This document shows positions 26,065 to 34,028 of a DNA stretch of 64,000 nucleotides, piece by piece (within the stretch, counting starts at the first letter, position 1; every line of letters begins with the position of its first letter). The DNA is from Parvicella sp964387945. Its GTDB lineage: Bacteria; Bacteroidota; Bacteroidia; Flavobacteriales_D; Parvicellaceae. The DNA lies in the NCBI GenBank assembly GCA_964387945.1, contig CAYLYX010000016.1, positions 1 through 64,000 on the forward strand. The letters run 5' to 3'. A program made the position numbers and the translations under genes. The notes beneath the pieces are model-generated. The model made no database searches, was not told the DNA's origin, and saw only the letters and a list, made by a program, of their open reading frames with translations.

Positions 26065-27090
26065 TTAAATACAGAATTTTTCAATTATTTCATTTGCATG
26101 ATTACTAAATTCAAAACTTCCACGTTCACTTAATTTTTTAAGTTTTCTAATATCAGTCTCATCCATTGAAATGTTTAAACTATCATCAAGTTCTGTAGTG
26201 ATTCTTTTGTAAACGAAACTGGGTGTAGCAATTCTTTCTTTGTCAATTCCATTCTGCATTAAGCTGATTAGATTTTCTACTATTTGTGATTGTCCTTGCA
26301 TAAACAAATCAATTAATCTCGTTTTCTTATCCTTAATCATCCAATATAGGATGCCCCATTTTTTTCGGTCAGCACCATCAGAAAACTTTTGATGACCGGT
26401 GCCAATTGAGAGTACTCTTATGTTTGAAAGGTCTTGTTTAAATGCTTCTTGGGCTTCGATAATTCCTAATAAGGCAGGATTGTTTGCAACAACTCCACCG
26501 TCAACTTTGTTGCTAAATGTTTTGTGAACACCATTTAAATCATTGTATTCAGATGAATATGGAGTAAAATAGGTGGGTGCAGCAGAGGTTGCTAAAGCAG
26601 CTTTAAATGCTGGAATATGGTAATCACGTGTGAATCGTGGGTGATAATTGTTTTTCAAAACGGATGGTTGACCATTGAATAAGTCATAAATGGGAATACA
26701 AATATTGGTCTTACAATCTTTTAAACGTGGGTCGTCATTGTTAGGAGTTACTTCCTTGTATTTATCTCGTATTAGCGTTTCTAATTCATTGCGTTCGTGA
26801 GATGCATATTTCAACTGCTTAAAAAAGCCTTTTTTATTTCCAAAAATGATGCTGGCCTTGTCAAGATATAAGTCATGTAATTCGCTAGCAGGGATACCAA
26901 GTGCTAATGCAATTGCTAATATACCCCCAGTTGACGTACCGCAAATAAGATCGAAATGTTCATGAATTTGCCATTTATCATGACCGTCAGCTTTTAATTT
27001 CGCTTCTATTTCGGTTAGAATTTTAGCAGGAAATACTCCACGAATACCACCGCCATCAATCGAAAGTATTTTAAAAGGCTTATTATCCAT
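26065..27090 (-). CDS. capV: Patatin-like phospholipase, CapV-type CBASS effector
   Basis: Predicted lipid hydrolase that would degrade the inner membrane when the cyclic nucleotide binds. All patatin elements are present: oxyanion loop GGGIRG (13-18), nucleophile elbow GTSTG (51-55, Ser53) and catalytic DGG (Asp197). 341 aa is the usual CapV size. The start overlaps the 72-aa gene stop by 8 bp and the stop is 1 bp from the CD-NTase ATG. Patatin next to a CD-NTase is an established CBASS pairing. The symbol is given by analogy with the Vibrio cholerae effector. Confidence 0.88.
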   Translation of the reverse strand: MDNKPFKILSIDGGGIRGVFPAKILTEIEAKLKADGHDKWQIHEHFDLICGTSTGGILAIALALGIPASELHDLYLDKASIIFGNKKGFFKQLKYASHERNELETLIRDKYKEVTPNNDDPRLKDCKTNICIPIYDLFNGQPSVLKNNYHPRFTRDYHIPAFKAALATSAAPTYFTPYSSEYNDLNGVHKTFSNKVDGGVVANNPALLGIIEAQEAFKQDLSNIRVLSIGTGHQKFSDGADRKKWGILYWMIKDKKTRLIDLFMQGQSQIVENLISLMQNGIDKERIATPSFVYKRITTELDDSLNISMDETDIRKLKKLSERGSFEFSNHANEIIEKFCI

Positions 27091-27301
27091 TTATCTGGTT
27101 ATTATTTTTAGTCATTGCTTTTAAGGAATCATTAATCCAATTCAGTTTTTGAATTACACCCTGAAGCTCTGCTTGTTGGTTAAATATTCCGTCAAGCATT
27201 TTTGCTTGATAGTACTGAAGAAATAGTTCTTTATTGTCTTCAAATTTGAGCTCCATTTCTTGCTCAAACCCTTTTTTCATATTTTCAAAATTGTTTATCA
27301 T
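27083..27301 (-). CDS. Unknown 72-aa protein overlapping capV
   Basis: Small, fully helical, charged protein (FEQEMELKFEDNKELFLQYYQAKMLDG, then LQGVIQKLNWINDSLKAM). Its stop overlaps the patatin start by 8 bp, so it is probably translated with it. No family is recognised. An inhibitor or immunity-type partner for the phospholipase is one possibility. An ATG eight codons inside could also serve as start. Confidence 0.6.
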   Translation of the reverse strand: MINNFENMKKGFEQEMELKFEDNKELFLQYYQAKMLDGIFNQQAELQGVIQKLNWINDSLKAMTKNNNQING

Positions 27302-27345
27302 AATTTTCTCTTTTTATTATATATAGTTTCAAAAAATCAAAAAGT

Positions 27346-28296
27346 TTAGTTCAGTGCGAAAAGTTGATCAACAACTTCCAATTTTTCCAAATAAGGAATT
27401 CTGACTTCAATTGCCGTTTTACTTATTTCATCCCCAATCAGTATGACACCTTTTCTCATGAGACTATTGTTTTCGAAGCGTAATGGAACAATTCTATATT
27501 CTTCAGCCAACTCAGATTTGAAGCTATTTAATGCAGTTTCATATTGATAAACAATATTGTTGGAAATGTTTATTATTTCAGTATTCAATCGAGATGTTGT
27601 TTGCGGATGAATAGTTGTAAAATAAGAATCACCAATGATAAACGAAGAATTGCTTCCGCTAGTCCATTGTTTTTTTAATTGATTTACTGAATATCTAAAT
27701 GGTTGTCCAACTGGCATATCAGGCATTTTTACTACTCCTATTTTTCTAGCCATCTCAGGGAATTCACGCACAAGAATTTCAATGTTTTCCTGATCATATA
27801 ATTTTCTATGCCCTCCAATCGATAAAAAATAAATGTGACTTCCGTTTAGCACATAATAAAGTAATTCATCTCTTTTTCGGTCGTCACTGCATAAATGAAA
27901 ATGCTTTATCCCATAGAATTGATTTGTAAAATCAACATTGAAATTACCAGAGTTAAAATAATTTTTTGATGATGGAGGAAGGAAACCGAGTGATGGTAGA
28001 TTAACAGAAACATCACCATTTTGTAATAGTTTTTCTAGTTGTTGTAGCTTTTTTAAGCTGCTTTCATGCAAATTTTCAGTTGAATACCGAGATGAATAGA
28101 CAATTTTATATTTCGCTTGTGGAACTTTTGAATTCAGGTATTTTTCAATGACAAAAATGAACTCGTGAAGCCATGTAAACGGTGAATCTGTACAACTGTA
28201 ATCCTCCTCGTAAACCGAACTAGACTTTTGGTTTGATGGTAGGATTTGTTCTACTCTGTCCTTCATGGATTTATATATACCGTACAATGCTTCCAT
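27346..28296 (-). CDS. Unknown 316-aa protein between hsdS and capV
   Basis: No family recognised. No signal peptide or membrane segment. Mixed alpha/beta with several strand-turn segments (HIYFLSIGGHRKLYDQENIEILVREFPEMARKIGVV; SSFIIGDSYFTTIHP; RKGVILIGDEISKTAIEVRI). It starts 5 bp after the hsdS stop, so it belongs to the operon. It is followed by a 44-bp gap, the second longest in the operon, before the 72-aa gene. It could be part of the CapV module or an independent defence gene. Confidence 0.75.
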   Translation of the reverse strand: MEALYGIYKSMKDRVEQILPSNQKSSSVYEEDYSCTDSPFTWLHEFIFVIEKYLNSKVPQAKYKIVYSSRYSTENLHESSLKKLQQLEKLLQNGDVSVNLPSLGFLPPSSKNYFNSGNFNVDFTNQFYGIKHFHLCSDDRKRDELLYYVLNGSHIYFLSIGGHRKLYDQENIEILVREFPEMARKIGVVKMPDMPVGQPFRYSVNQLKKQWTSGSNSSFIIGDSYFTTIHPQTTSRLNTEIINISNNIVYQYETALNSFKSELAEEYRIVPLRFENNSLMRKGVILIGDEISKTAIEVRIPYLEKLEVVDQLFALN

Positions 28297-28301
28297 AATA
28301 A

Positions 28302-29534
28302 TTATATTTTCACCCTAACTTCCCCCGTTAACAACACCTGCATCATTCCTTTTTTTTGTTGTTGCAAGCGCTCTAACTCATTCTTTAATAATTCTATTTC
28401 TTTATCTGCTGCCGAAAGGACAGAAGCAATTTTTTGTTGTTCATGGATTGTTGGAATAGGAACTTTCAAGATTCCATATTCCTTACCATTTATTCCGGGT
28501 TGCCCACTTCTTTGTGACATTATTGAAACCCAATTCCAATATTCAGAGGTAGATAGGTATGCTTTTAAAAAGTTTGGTAAAAGAATATTTTTGTTAAGTC
28601 TAAATCTTATCAAGAATCCTGCGAACACAAGGCTTCCATATCTATTTTGATTATGAACATAATGTTTTCCCACTGAAGCGCCAGTTCGTGCGAAAACAAT
28701 GTCCTCATTTTCGAGTAAGTATTTATGAGAGTCTGGTGAATCTACCGATACCATTGATTCTGTTTTCAATAAACCAGAATCGTCAATATCGGTAATGCGT
28801 AAATATTTTGGCAGACCCTCATTATATTCCACTCCTGCTGCATTAATCCCGTAATCTCCACTTAAAATTGAACAATCTCCCAACTTCACTTCTTTCCATT
28901 CATCCGTAAACCCTGCAAAGCGCTTTTTACCTGTAAGCAATTGTTGCATTAATCCTTTTTTGCGTTGTTCTTTAGCTGCAATGAGTTGGGTAAGTTTATC
29001 AATGGCTTTGTCCCATGTGCTGAGTATGGTGGCAATTTGTTGTTGTTCATGGAGAGGAGGGAGAGGGATTTTTACATTCTTTAATCCACTTGAATAGATG
29101 TGTACAACAGAGTGTCCTTGCCCTAATTGAAAGGTTTGTCTTGAGACAAAATCTGTGTTTAATAAAAAGCCAAGGAATTTTGGATCTTGATTATGACCTC
29201 TTAAAATAATTATATCTCCACCTGAATAAGCTTCAAACTCATCAACAAAAGCTACGCTTTTTCCAATATCTTCTAGTGTTTCTCCAGATCCTGCAAATAA
29301 AATATCGCCATATTCTAGTTTTGTACTTTGATTGGCTGATTCCTGAGTGGTAAAGGATGTAAAAGCCTTGATATAATCATTATGATTGGTGTAGATTTCT
29401 CCATATCTAACACAAGGAATACCATCTTCCATGACTTCACTTTTAGCAATTCCTTTTCCTTTCAGGAATTGACCTAAATTGCCGAGTATGGTACATTTCC
29501 AACCCTTAGGTATATCTATTTTCTTTTTTGTCAT
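28302..29534 (-). CDS. hsdS: Type I restriction specificity subunit, full length
   Basis: Recognises the DNA target for the methylase and nuclease. Two target-recognition domains, each followed by the conserved coiled-coil spacer (LPPLHEQQQIATILSTWDKAIDKL after the first, IPTIHEQQKIASVLSAADKEIELLKNELERLQQQKKGM after the second). 410 aa is normal. Shares one base with the stop of the HELLH gene (TAATG). A second, half-size S gene opens the operon. Confidence 0.94.
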   Translation of the reverse strand: MTKKKIDIPKGWKCTILGNLGQFLKGKGIAKSEVMEDGIPCVRYGEIYTNHNDYIKAFTSFTTQESANQSTKLEYGDILFAGSGETLEDIGKSVAFVDEFEAYSGGDIIILRGHNQDPKFLGFLLNTDFVSRQTFQLGQGHSVVHIYSSGLKNVKIPLPPLHEQQQIATILSTWDKAIDKLTQLIAAKEQRKKGLMQQLLTGKKRFAGFTDEWKEVKLGDCSILSGDYGINAAGVEYNEGLPKYLRITDIDDSGLLKTESMVSVDSPDSHKYLLENEDIVFARTGASVGKHYVHNQNRYGSLVFAGFLIRFRLNKNILLPNFLKAYLSTSEYWNWVSIMSQRSGQPGINGKEYGILKVPIPTIHEQQKIASVLSAADKEIELLKNELERLQQQKKGMMQVLLTGEVRVKI

Positions 29535-30232
29535 TATTCAATAATTCCTTTTGTTTCGCACCATACCTCTATGTTCGATATAAACCTTTCCATCAGATCA
29601 AAATCTGAATTATTGATTATATCAATGTTTTCAATGTCAAATGCTTCCCATTCACGCCAAAAATCAGACACAACATTAAAAAGCTCCTGATCTCTTTTTT
29701 GGAGCATTGTTAATTGCTTGTTATAATTATTGTCACAATGATCTGCCAGTATTGAGATTAAGTGACCAATAAAACTATTAACTCCAGCAGGTGAATATTT
29801 ACCATTAACTTTTAAATAGACTAGTCGAATGTCCATAACAGAACACTGCAATTTTCCACCATTTCGGATAAAGCTTTCTGGGGAATATCCCATTTCTCTG
29901 AATTTTGGATACATTTTATTATGATCCATGCAATTGCTAATGTGATCACAAAGTCTTTTGTCAAACACTTCTGATAAAAAAGGTGTGCTTGATAAATTCA
30001 TCCATAAATGATTACCAGATAGGTATTGATATTGCTTTAACCAAATGTGCAAGAGTTCATGAGCAATGCAGGCATTTGTGACGTTATTCGGATTGAAAGA
30101 AATAACAGCATTATTATTTTGAGTAAATACTTCTGCGTAGTTTTTATTCCAAGTTTCAAACGAGATGTCAAACGTATCTTGCAGCTCATGTAAAAGTAAC
30201 TGTGTGTTATTATCTAGTGGTAGTTGGCTCAT
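29534..30232 (-). CDS. HELLH putative zinc metalloprotease paired with the AGS-C CD-NTase
   Basis: 232 aa, soluble. The motif HELLH (58-62 in CIAHELLHIWLKQYQYL) is a gluzincin/IrrE-like zinc-binding site. A later conserved-looking stretch (HISNCMDHNKMYPKFREMGY) may supply a third ligand. It starts 3 bp after the CD-NTase stop and ends on the hsdS start, so it sits exactly where CBASS effectors are found. I infer that it could be a protease effector switched by the nucleotide signal; no effector of this type is known to me with an AGS-C enzyme. Confidence 0.75.
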   Translation of the reverse strand: MSQLPLDNNTQLLLHELQDTFDISFETWNKNYAEVFTQNNNAVISFNPNNVTNACIAHELLHIWLKQYQYLSGNHLWMNLSSTPFLSEVFDKRLCDHISNCMDHNKMYPKFREMGYSPESFIRNGGKLQCSVMDIRLVYLKVNGKYSPAGVNSFIGHLISILADHCDNNYNKQLTMLQKRDQELFNVVSDFWREWEAFDIENIDIINNSDFDLMERFISNIEVWCETKGIIE

Positions 30233-30235
30233 TTA

Positions 30236-31777
30236 TTATTTTATTTCTACAAAAAACTCACTACTACGTGCTACACAAACACCTTCTTTTACAATAAAGC
30301 ATTCCGCCCAATGTACACCTTTGTACGCTGAATGATCTTGATGGCGAAGTCCACCTGCTCCCGCTGATTTAGGGTGAATAAATTCACCTCTTAGATTTCC
30401 TTTTGCTTCTTCTCCTGTATTTACAATTTGCCAGTAGACGTCAAAAGGTTTTTTAACATTGGTTGTAGCGGTAAATTCAATCGGACATCCTTTTGGTATT
30501 GGTTTGTTTGGAAGCAAAGTCTTCCATTTTTTGTCCTTATAACGTGCATGAATGTCAACTCTGTTTGTCAATCGTAAAGGCCAAGTGGGTTGCATTCTCC
30601 ATGAAACATTTAAAAATTGAGGAGAAACAACTGCAGGGGCTGAAAATGTTTCATTGATAAAACTAAAGCCTGCTTCTTTAAAAGCTTCATTAACAGATTT
30701 AGATCCAAAAGAAGCTTTTAGTAACTCATACATGTTATTTGGAGAGCTAGTTTTTATTTCTTCAAAATCGGATTCTAATTTATCAAGCCAAGCATAAAAA
30801 TTACGTTCCTTTTGTTCTGTCTCAGGCCATTTGTCCGCAAAATTTTCATCATTTACATCTCCAACATTAAGAGGGTTTCCGATCCATTTAATTTTTCTTC
30901 CCCATTTTGCAACATATCGCTCCTCTATTTGATGACGCATACCAGTTACAATGGCAGAAAGTGCGTCAACAATATTCGTTTGTTTATTATAGGATTTAGT
31001 TGCCAGAGTTGTAATAATTATTGAAATCGGCTTATGTTCATCTCCTCCAAACATTATGTCTCTATGGCGTTTAAGAATTTGAATTGCTCTTTGAAGAGGC
31101 AGTTTATCTTCATTGAATTCAGGCAAAGGTTGTATTGCTTCGAGAATAAAATAACCTTTATCAAATTCAAGTTTTGCTCGTTCATTAAACCAAATTGCGT
31201 ATCCAAAAGGATTGCTTCGTGGCCAGTTTTCTATTCGGATTTCTGAATGATGATTTGTTAAAGTATTATCAGTAATGCGAATTGCAAGGTCGTTGTCGTT
31301 TTTATCTAGATTAGTAAATGCTTTTTCCAGTACATCTCTATGTCCTGAATTGATAATAGCAGGAAGTATGTCCATATGGAATTTTGCGTCATCAGAATAA
31401 ATAAGCGTCCAGCATCTTCGTCCTTCATCATCCATTAATTTTTCAATCGTCCCGTGTCCTTTGAGTCTGTCGCCAACTTTTTGTTTAAGGTTAAATTGAG
31501 TCCATAATGGGTTTTTTCCAGAAAGTTGACATACTAAATCAACATCAAGTTCATCTTCTTCCATTATTGGCTTAATCATAGTTCCTAATAAAAAAGATCC
31601 TTGTGGAAGAATATCGGGGGAGAATGGAGCAAGTGAAGAATCTTCTTTTGCAAGCCATTCAGCAACAAACTGATAGCTTTTTACAGCCATATCATGTTGG
31701 CTTTGACTAATGTCAAGTGATTTAGCCAATTGCAACAACACTTTTTCTTGTTCGTTTTTAAGGGGATCGATTAGCAT
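30236..31777 (-). CDS. CD-NTase with C-terminal AGS-C-like sensor domain
   Basis: 513 aa. The SMODS-type nucleotidyltransferase core has GS at 60-61 (LPQGSFLLGTMI), DVD at 78-80 (ELDVDLVCQ) and third Asp136 (FHMDILPAI). From about residue 385 the chain reads PTWPLRLTNRVDIHARYKDKKW then IPKGCPIEFTATTNV and VYWQIVNTGEEA, matching the beta-rich AGS-C sensor described for SMODS enzymes. The family makes cyclic oligonucleotides; the fused domain probably senses or gates activity. It lies 10 bp after hsdM and 3 bp before the HELLH gene. It is not closely similar to the other CD-NTase at 25206. Confidence 0.88.
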   Translation of the reverse strand: MLIDPLKNEQEKVLLQLAKSLDISQSQHDMAVKSYQFVAEWLAKEDSSLAPFSPDILPQGSFLLGTMIKPIMEEDELDVDLVCQLSGKNPLWTQFNLKQKVGDRLKGHGTIEKLMDDEGRRCWTLIYSDDAKFHMDILPAIINSGHRDVLEKAFTNLDKNDNDLAIRITDNTLTNHHSEIRIENWPRSNPFGYAIWFNERAKLEFDKGYFILEAIQPLPEFNEDKLPLQRAIQILKRHRDIMFGGDEHKPISIIITTLATKSYNKQTNIVDALSAIVTGMRHQIEERYVAKWGRKIKWIGNPLNVGDVNDENFADKWPETEQKERNFYAWLDKLESDFEEIKTSSPNNMYELLKASFGSKSVNEAFKEAGFSFINETFSAPAVVSPQFLNVSWRMQPTWPLRLTNRVDIHARYKDKKWKTLLPNKPIPKGCPIEFTATTNVKKPFDVYWQIVNTGEEAKGNLRGEFIHPKSAGAGGLRHQDHSAYKGVHWAECFIVKEGVCVARSSEFFVEIK

Positions 31778-31787
31778 ACTAATTATA

Positions 31788-33299
31788 TTAAATTCCTAAC
31801 TCTTTTAAATACCCATCCATTTCTTTGCGAACTTCAACCAATTCCTTCTCCAACTGCTCAATTTCTTGTTGTGTAGCTTGGATATCGATAGGTTCTTCTT
31901 CCTCAAATGTATCCACATAGCGAGGAATGTTCAGGTTGTAATCGTTTTCAATGATTTCAGCTTTGGAAGCTACATGACTGTATTTATCTACTTCAGTCCA
32001 ATTGCGATAGGTCGATACAATCTTATCGATATGTTCCTGTAACAATTTGTTTTGCTTTTTGCCATCTTCATATTCTTTACTAGCATCTATAAATAAGGTG
32101 TCATTAGTCGATTTAGCCTTGTTGAAAATTAGAATAGCTGCCGGAATACCTGTCCCAAAAAACAAGTTAGACGGTAACCCGATTACAGCTTCCAAAAGAT
32201 TTTCTTCAATCAGTTGTTTTCTTATCGTTCCTTCTGCACTCCCTCTGAATAATACTCCATGCGGAACAATAATACCTGCTCTACCAGTTGGAAGTAATGT
32301 TTCTATCATGTGTAAGATAAAGGCGTAGTCTCCTTTCGTACGTGGAGGAATACCTCTTAGAAAACGTTTGTAACGATCAGCCTCTGCTTTTTCAAATCCC
32401 CATTTATCCAAACTAAAAGGTGGATTTGCTACTACAATGTCAAATTTCATTAAGCCATCACCTTCCAATAATTTGGGATTGTTAATAGTATCACCCCATT
32501 CCAAACGTGCGGAATCCATTCCGTGTAGGAACATATTAAGCTTCCCTAAAGCCCATGTATCTCCGTTGCTTTCCTGTCCATAGAGTGAAAAATCATTCGA
32601 GCGAGAACCGTCTTCATTTGTTACTTCCTCGGCAACAGTTGTTAATAGAGATCCTGATCCCATTGTAGGATCGCATATTCTGTTACCTGGTTTTGGGTTC
32701 ACCAACTTAGCTAACAATACAGAAACTTCGTGAGGCGTGTAAAATTCCCCACCTTTCTTACCTGCTCCCGAAGCAAATTTTTCCAACAGGTACATGTAGC
32801 CGTTTCCTAGAATATCTTCTGAACTTCCTAAAACAGAAGGGCGGAAGTTCAACTCTGGCTTAGCAAAGTCGTGAATTAAATTCTTCAATCGTTCATTACG
32901 ATCTTTGGTCTGACCTAATTTTTCAGAGTTGTAGCTGATGTTTCTGAATACACCTTCCAACTTCTCCATGTTCTGATCTTCAATTTTCGCCAGAATACGG
33001 TCAATGATTTCTCCAATATTGTCTTCATTTCTGTGATTATAGATGTAATCGAACGTACAGTTATCCGGTAAGAAGAAACGCTCTCTCTTTAACTTACGCT
33101 TGATCAACTCTTCGTCTTCACCATATTGAGCTTTGTATTCTTCGTAATGGTCTTTCCATACATCACTCAGGTACTTCAAAAACATGAATACCAGAATGTA
33201 ATTCTTGTACTCCGAAGAATCCATTGAACCTCTAAAAGTGTCACACGCACCCCAGAGTGTCTTATTGATCATTTCCTGTGTTGGTCTTTGTGTTGTCAT
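31788..33299 (-). CDS. hsdM: Type I methyltransferase M subunit
   Basis: Adenine-N6 DNA methylase of the type I complex. Visible are the N-terminal helical domain (NKTLWGACDTFRGSMDSSEYKNYILVFMFLKYLSDVW), SAM-binding CDPTMGSGSLL, catalytic NPPF (VVANPPFSLDKWG) and the FYTPHEVS motif. 503 aa is full length. It begins 6 bp after the half-size S gene. Confidence 0.96.
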   Translation of the reverse strand: MTTQRPTQEMINKTLWGACDTFRGSMDSSEYKNYILVFMFLKYLSDVWKDHYEEYKAQYGEDEELIKRKLKRERFFLPDNCTFDYIYNHRNEDNIGEIIDRILAKIEDQNMEKLEGVFRNISYNSEKLGQTKDRNERLKNLIHDFAKPELNFRPSVLGSSEDILGNGYMYLLEKFASGAGKKGGEFYTPHEVSVLLAKLVNPKPGNRICDPTMGSGSLLTTVAEEVTNEDGSRSNDFSLYGQESNGDTWALGKLNMFLHGMDSARLEWGDTINNPKLLEGDGLMKFDIVVANPPFSLDKWGFEKAEADRYKRFLRGIPPRTKGDYAFILHMIETLLPTGRAGIIVPHGVLFRGSAEGTIRKQLIEENLLEAVIGLPSNLFFGTGIPAAILIFNKAKSTNDTLFIDASKEYEDGKKQNKLLQEHIDKIVSTYRNWTEVDKYSHVASKAEIIENDYNLNIPRYVDTFEEEEPIDIQATQQEIEQLEKELVEVRKEMDGYLKELGI

Positions 33300-33305
33300 A
33301 TTGTG

Positions 33306-33869
33306 TTAATAGATTTTTTCAATTAAAACTGCATTTATAAGTTCATTTCGCTTCTCACGAATTTGATCCATCAATTCCATTTCTTTGAGGTGGAGGTGAT
33401 AGATGCTTGCTATTTTATGTTGCTCAGTCAAACTTGGAACTTTAATTTCCAAATCACCTAAGGCTTGCTTTTTAATACTCGCTACGGTAGAACCTTCTTG
33501 GGTGCTTTGTAAGTAATTCTGTGTATTCGGCTGATTTAAGAACCAAGCTAAATAATACGGGTCAATTTTTTCCTTTTTCGGTCTTAGAACAAAAAACAAA
33601 GAAACAGCAACCGTAGGATCGTTAGTATCGAAAACAAAAGCTTTATTGTTATTTCCTCTAGCGAGAAACAACACATCTCCCTTTTGTAAAATCTGACTAT
33701 TAGAAATCTCATCAAACGCTACTAAGCTCAACTCAGAACCAATTCCCGTGTAATCATCATTCATGTCCTTCATTTGAATGACAGTAACCTCACCATTAGG
33801 GTTGTGTTCAATCTTTGTTCTGAAAGTTTGACCAGAGGATATAGAGCAAACGTTTTTAAGTTTTGACAT
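33306..33869 (-). CDS. Half-size type I specificity subunit, one TRD
   Basis: 187 aa with one target-recognition domain and one spacer helix (PSLTEQHKIASIYHLHLKEMELMDQIREKRNELINAVL). This is about half of a normal HsdS. Such proteins can dimerise to form a palindromic-specificity S unit or pair with a full-length S. It is the first gene of the defence operon, directly behind a consensus promoter. The N-terminus begins at the TRD (KLKNVCSISSGQTF), so it appears designed this way rather than truncated. Confidence 0.88.
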   Translation of the reverse strand: MSKLKNVCSISSGQTFRTKIEHNPNGEVTVIQMKDMNDDYTGIGSELSLVAFDEISNSQILQKGDVLFLARGNNNKAFVFDTNDPTVAVSLFFVLRPKKEKIDPYYLAWFLNQPNTQNYLQSTQEGSTVASIKKQALGDLEIKVPSLTEQHKIASIYHLHLKEMELMDQIREKRNELINAVLIEKIY

Positions 33870-33888
33870 TATCAGTATTTTATTACTG

Positions 33889-33918
33889 CAAATTTACATA
33901 AAATATTTAAATTTGCAA
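33889..33918 (-). promoter_or_regulatory. Consensus promoter of the defence operon
   Basis: On the minus strand: TTG (33918-33916), 19-bp spacer, TAAATTTG (33896-33889), an exact match to the Bacteroidota TTG-N17-23-TAnnTTTG pattern. It ends 19 bp before the ATG at 33869, giving a leader of about 15 nt. The promoter is wrapped in a perfect 9-bp inverted repeat (GCAAATTTA 33888-33896 and TAAATTTGC 33908-33916), a possible repressor site that also places a TAAATTTG on the plus strand. Confidence 0.75.
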
Positions 33919-33976
33919 ATTATAAGTCATCAGTATTATTATACAGACTTATTTTATGTAAAGAAAATACATTACA

Positions 33977-33993
33977 ACGTAAGTAATTTACGT
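33977..33993. promoter_or_regulatory. Inverted repeat upstream of the divergent gene pair
   Basis: ACGTAA (33977-33982), 5-bp spacer, TTACGT (33988-33993): a perfect 6-bp dyad. TACGTTTTG within it resembles a -7 box with one extra T, 34 bp before the ATG at 34029, so it may be the promoter/operator of that gene. Confidence 0.4.
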
Positions 33994-34028
33994 TTTGTGA
34001 TGTTTTATTTGTAACAAATTGAAATTGT

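Noticed and set aside
25206..27301. Type II or type III CBASS
   Set aside because: No E1/E2-JAB (Cap2/Cap3) or HORMA/TRIP13 genes are in the operon.
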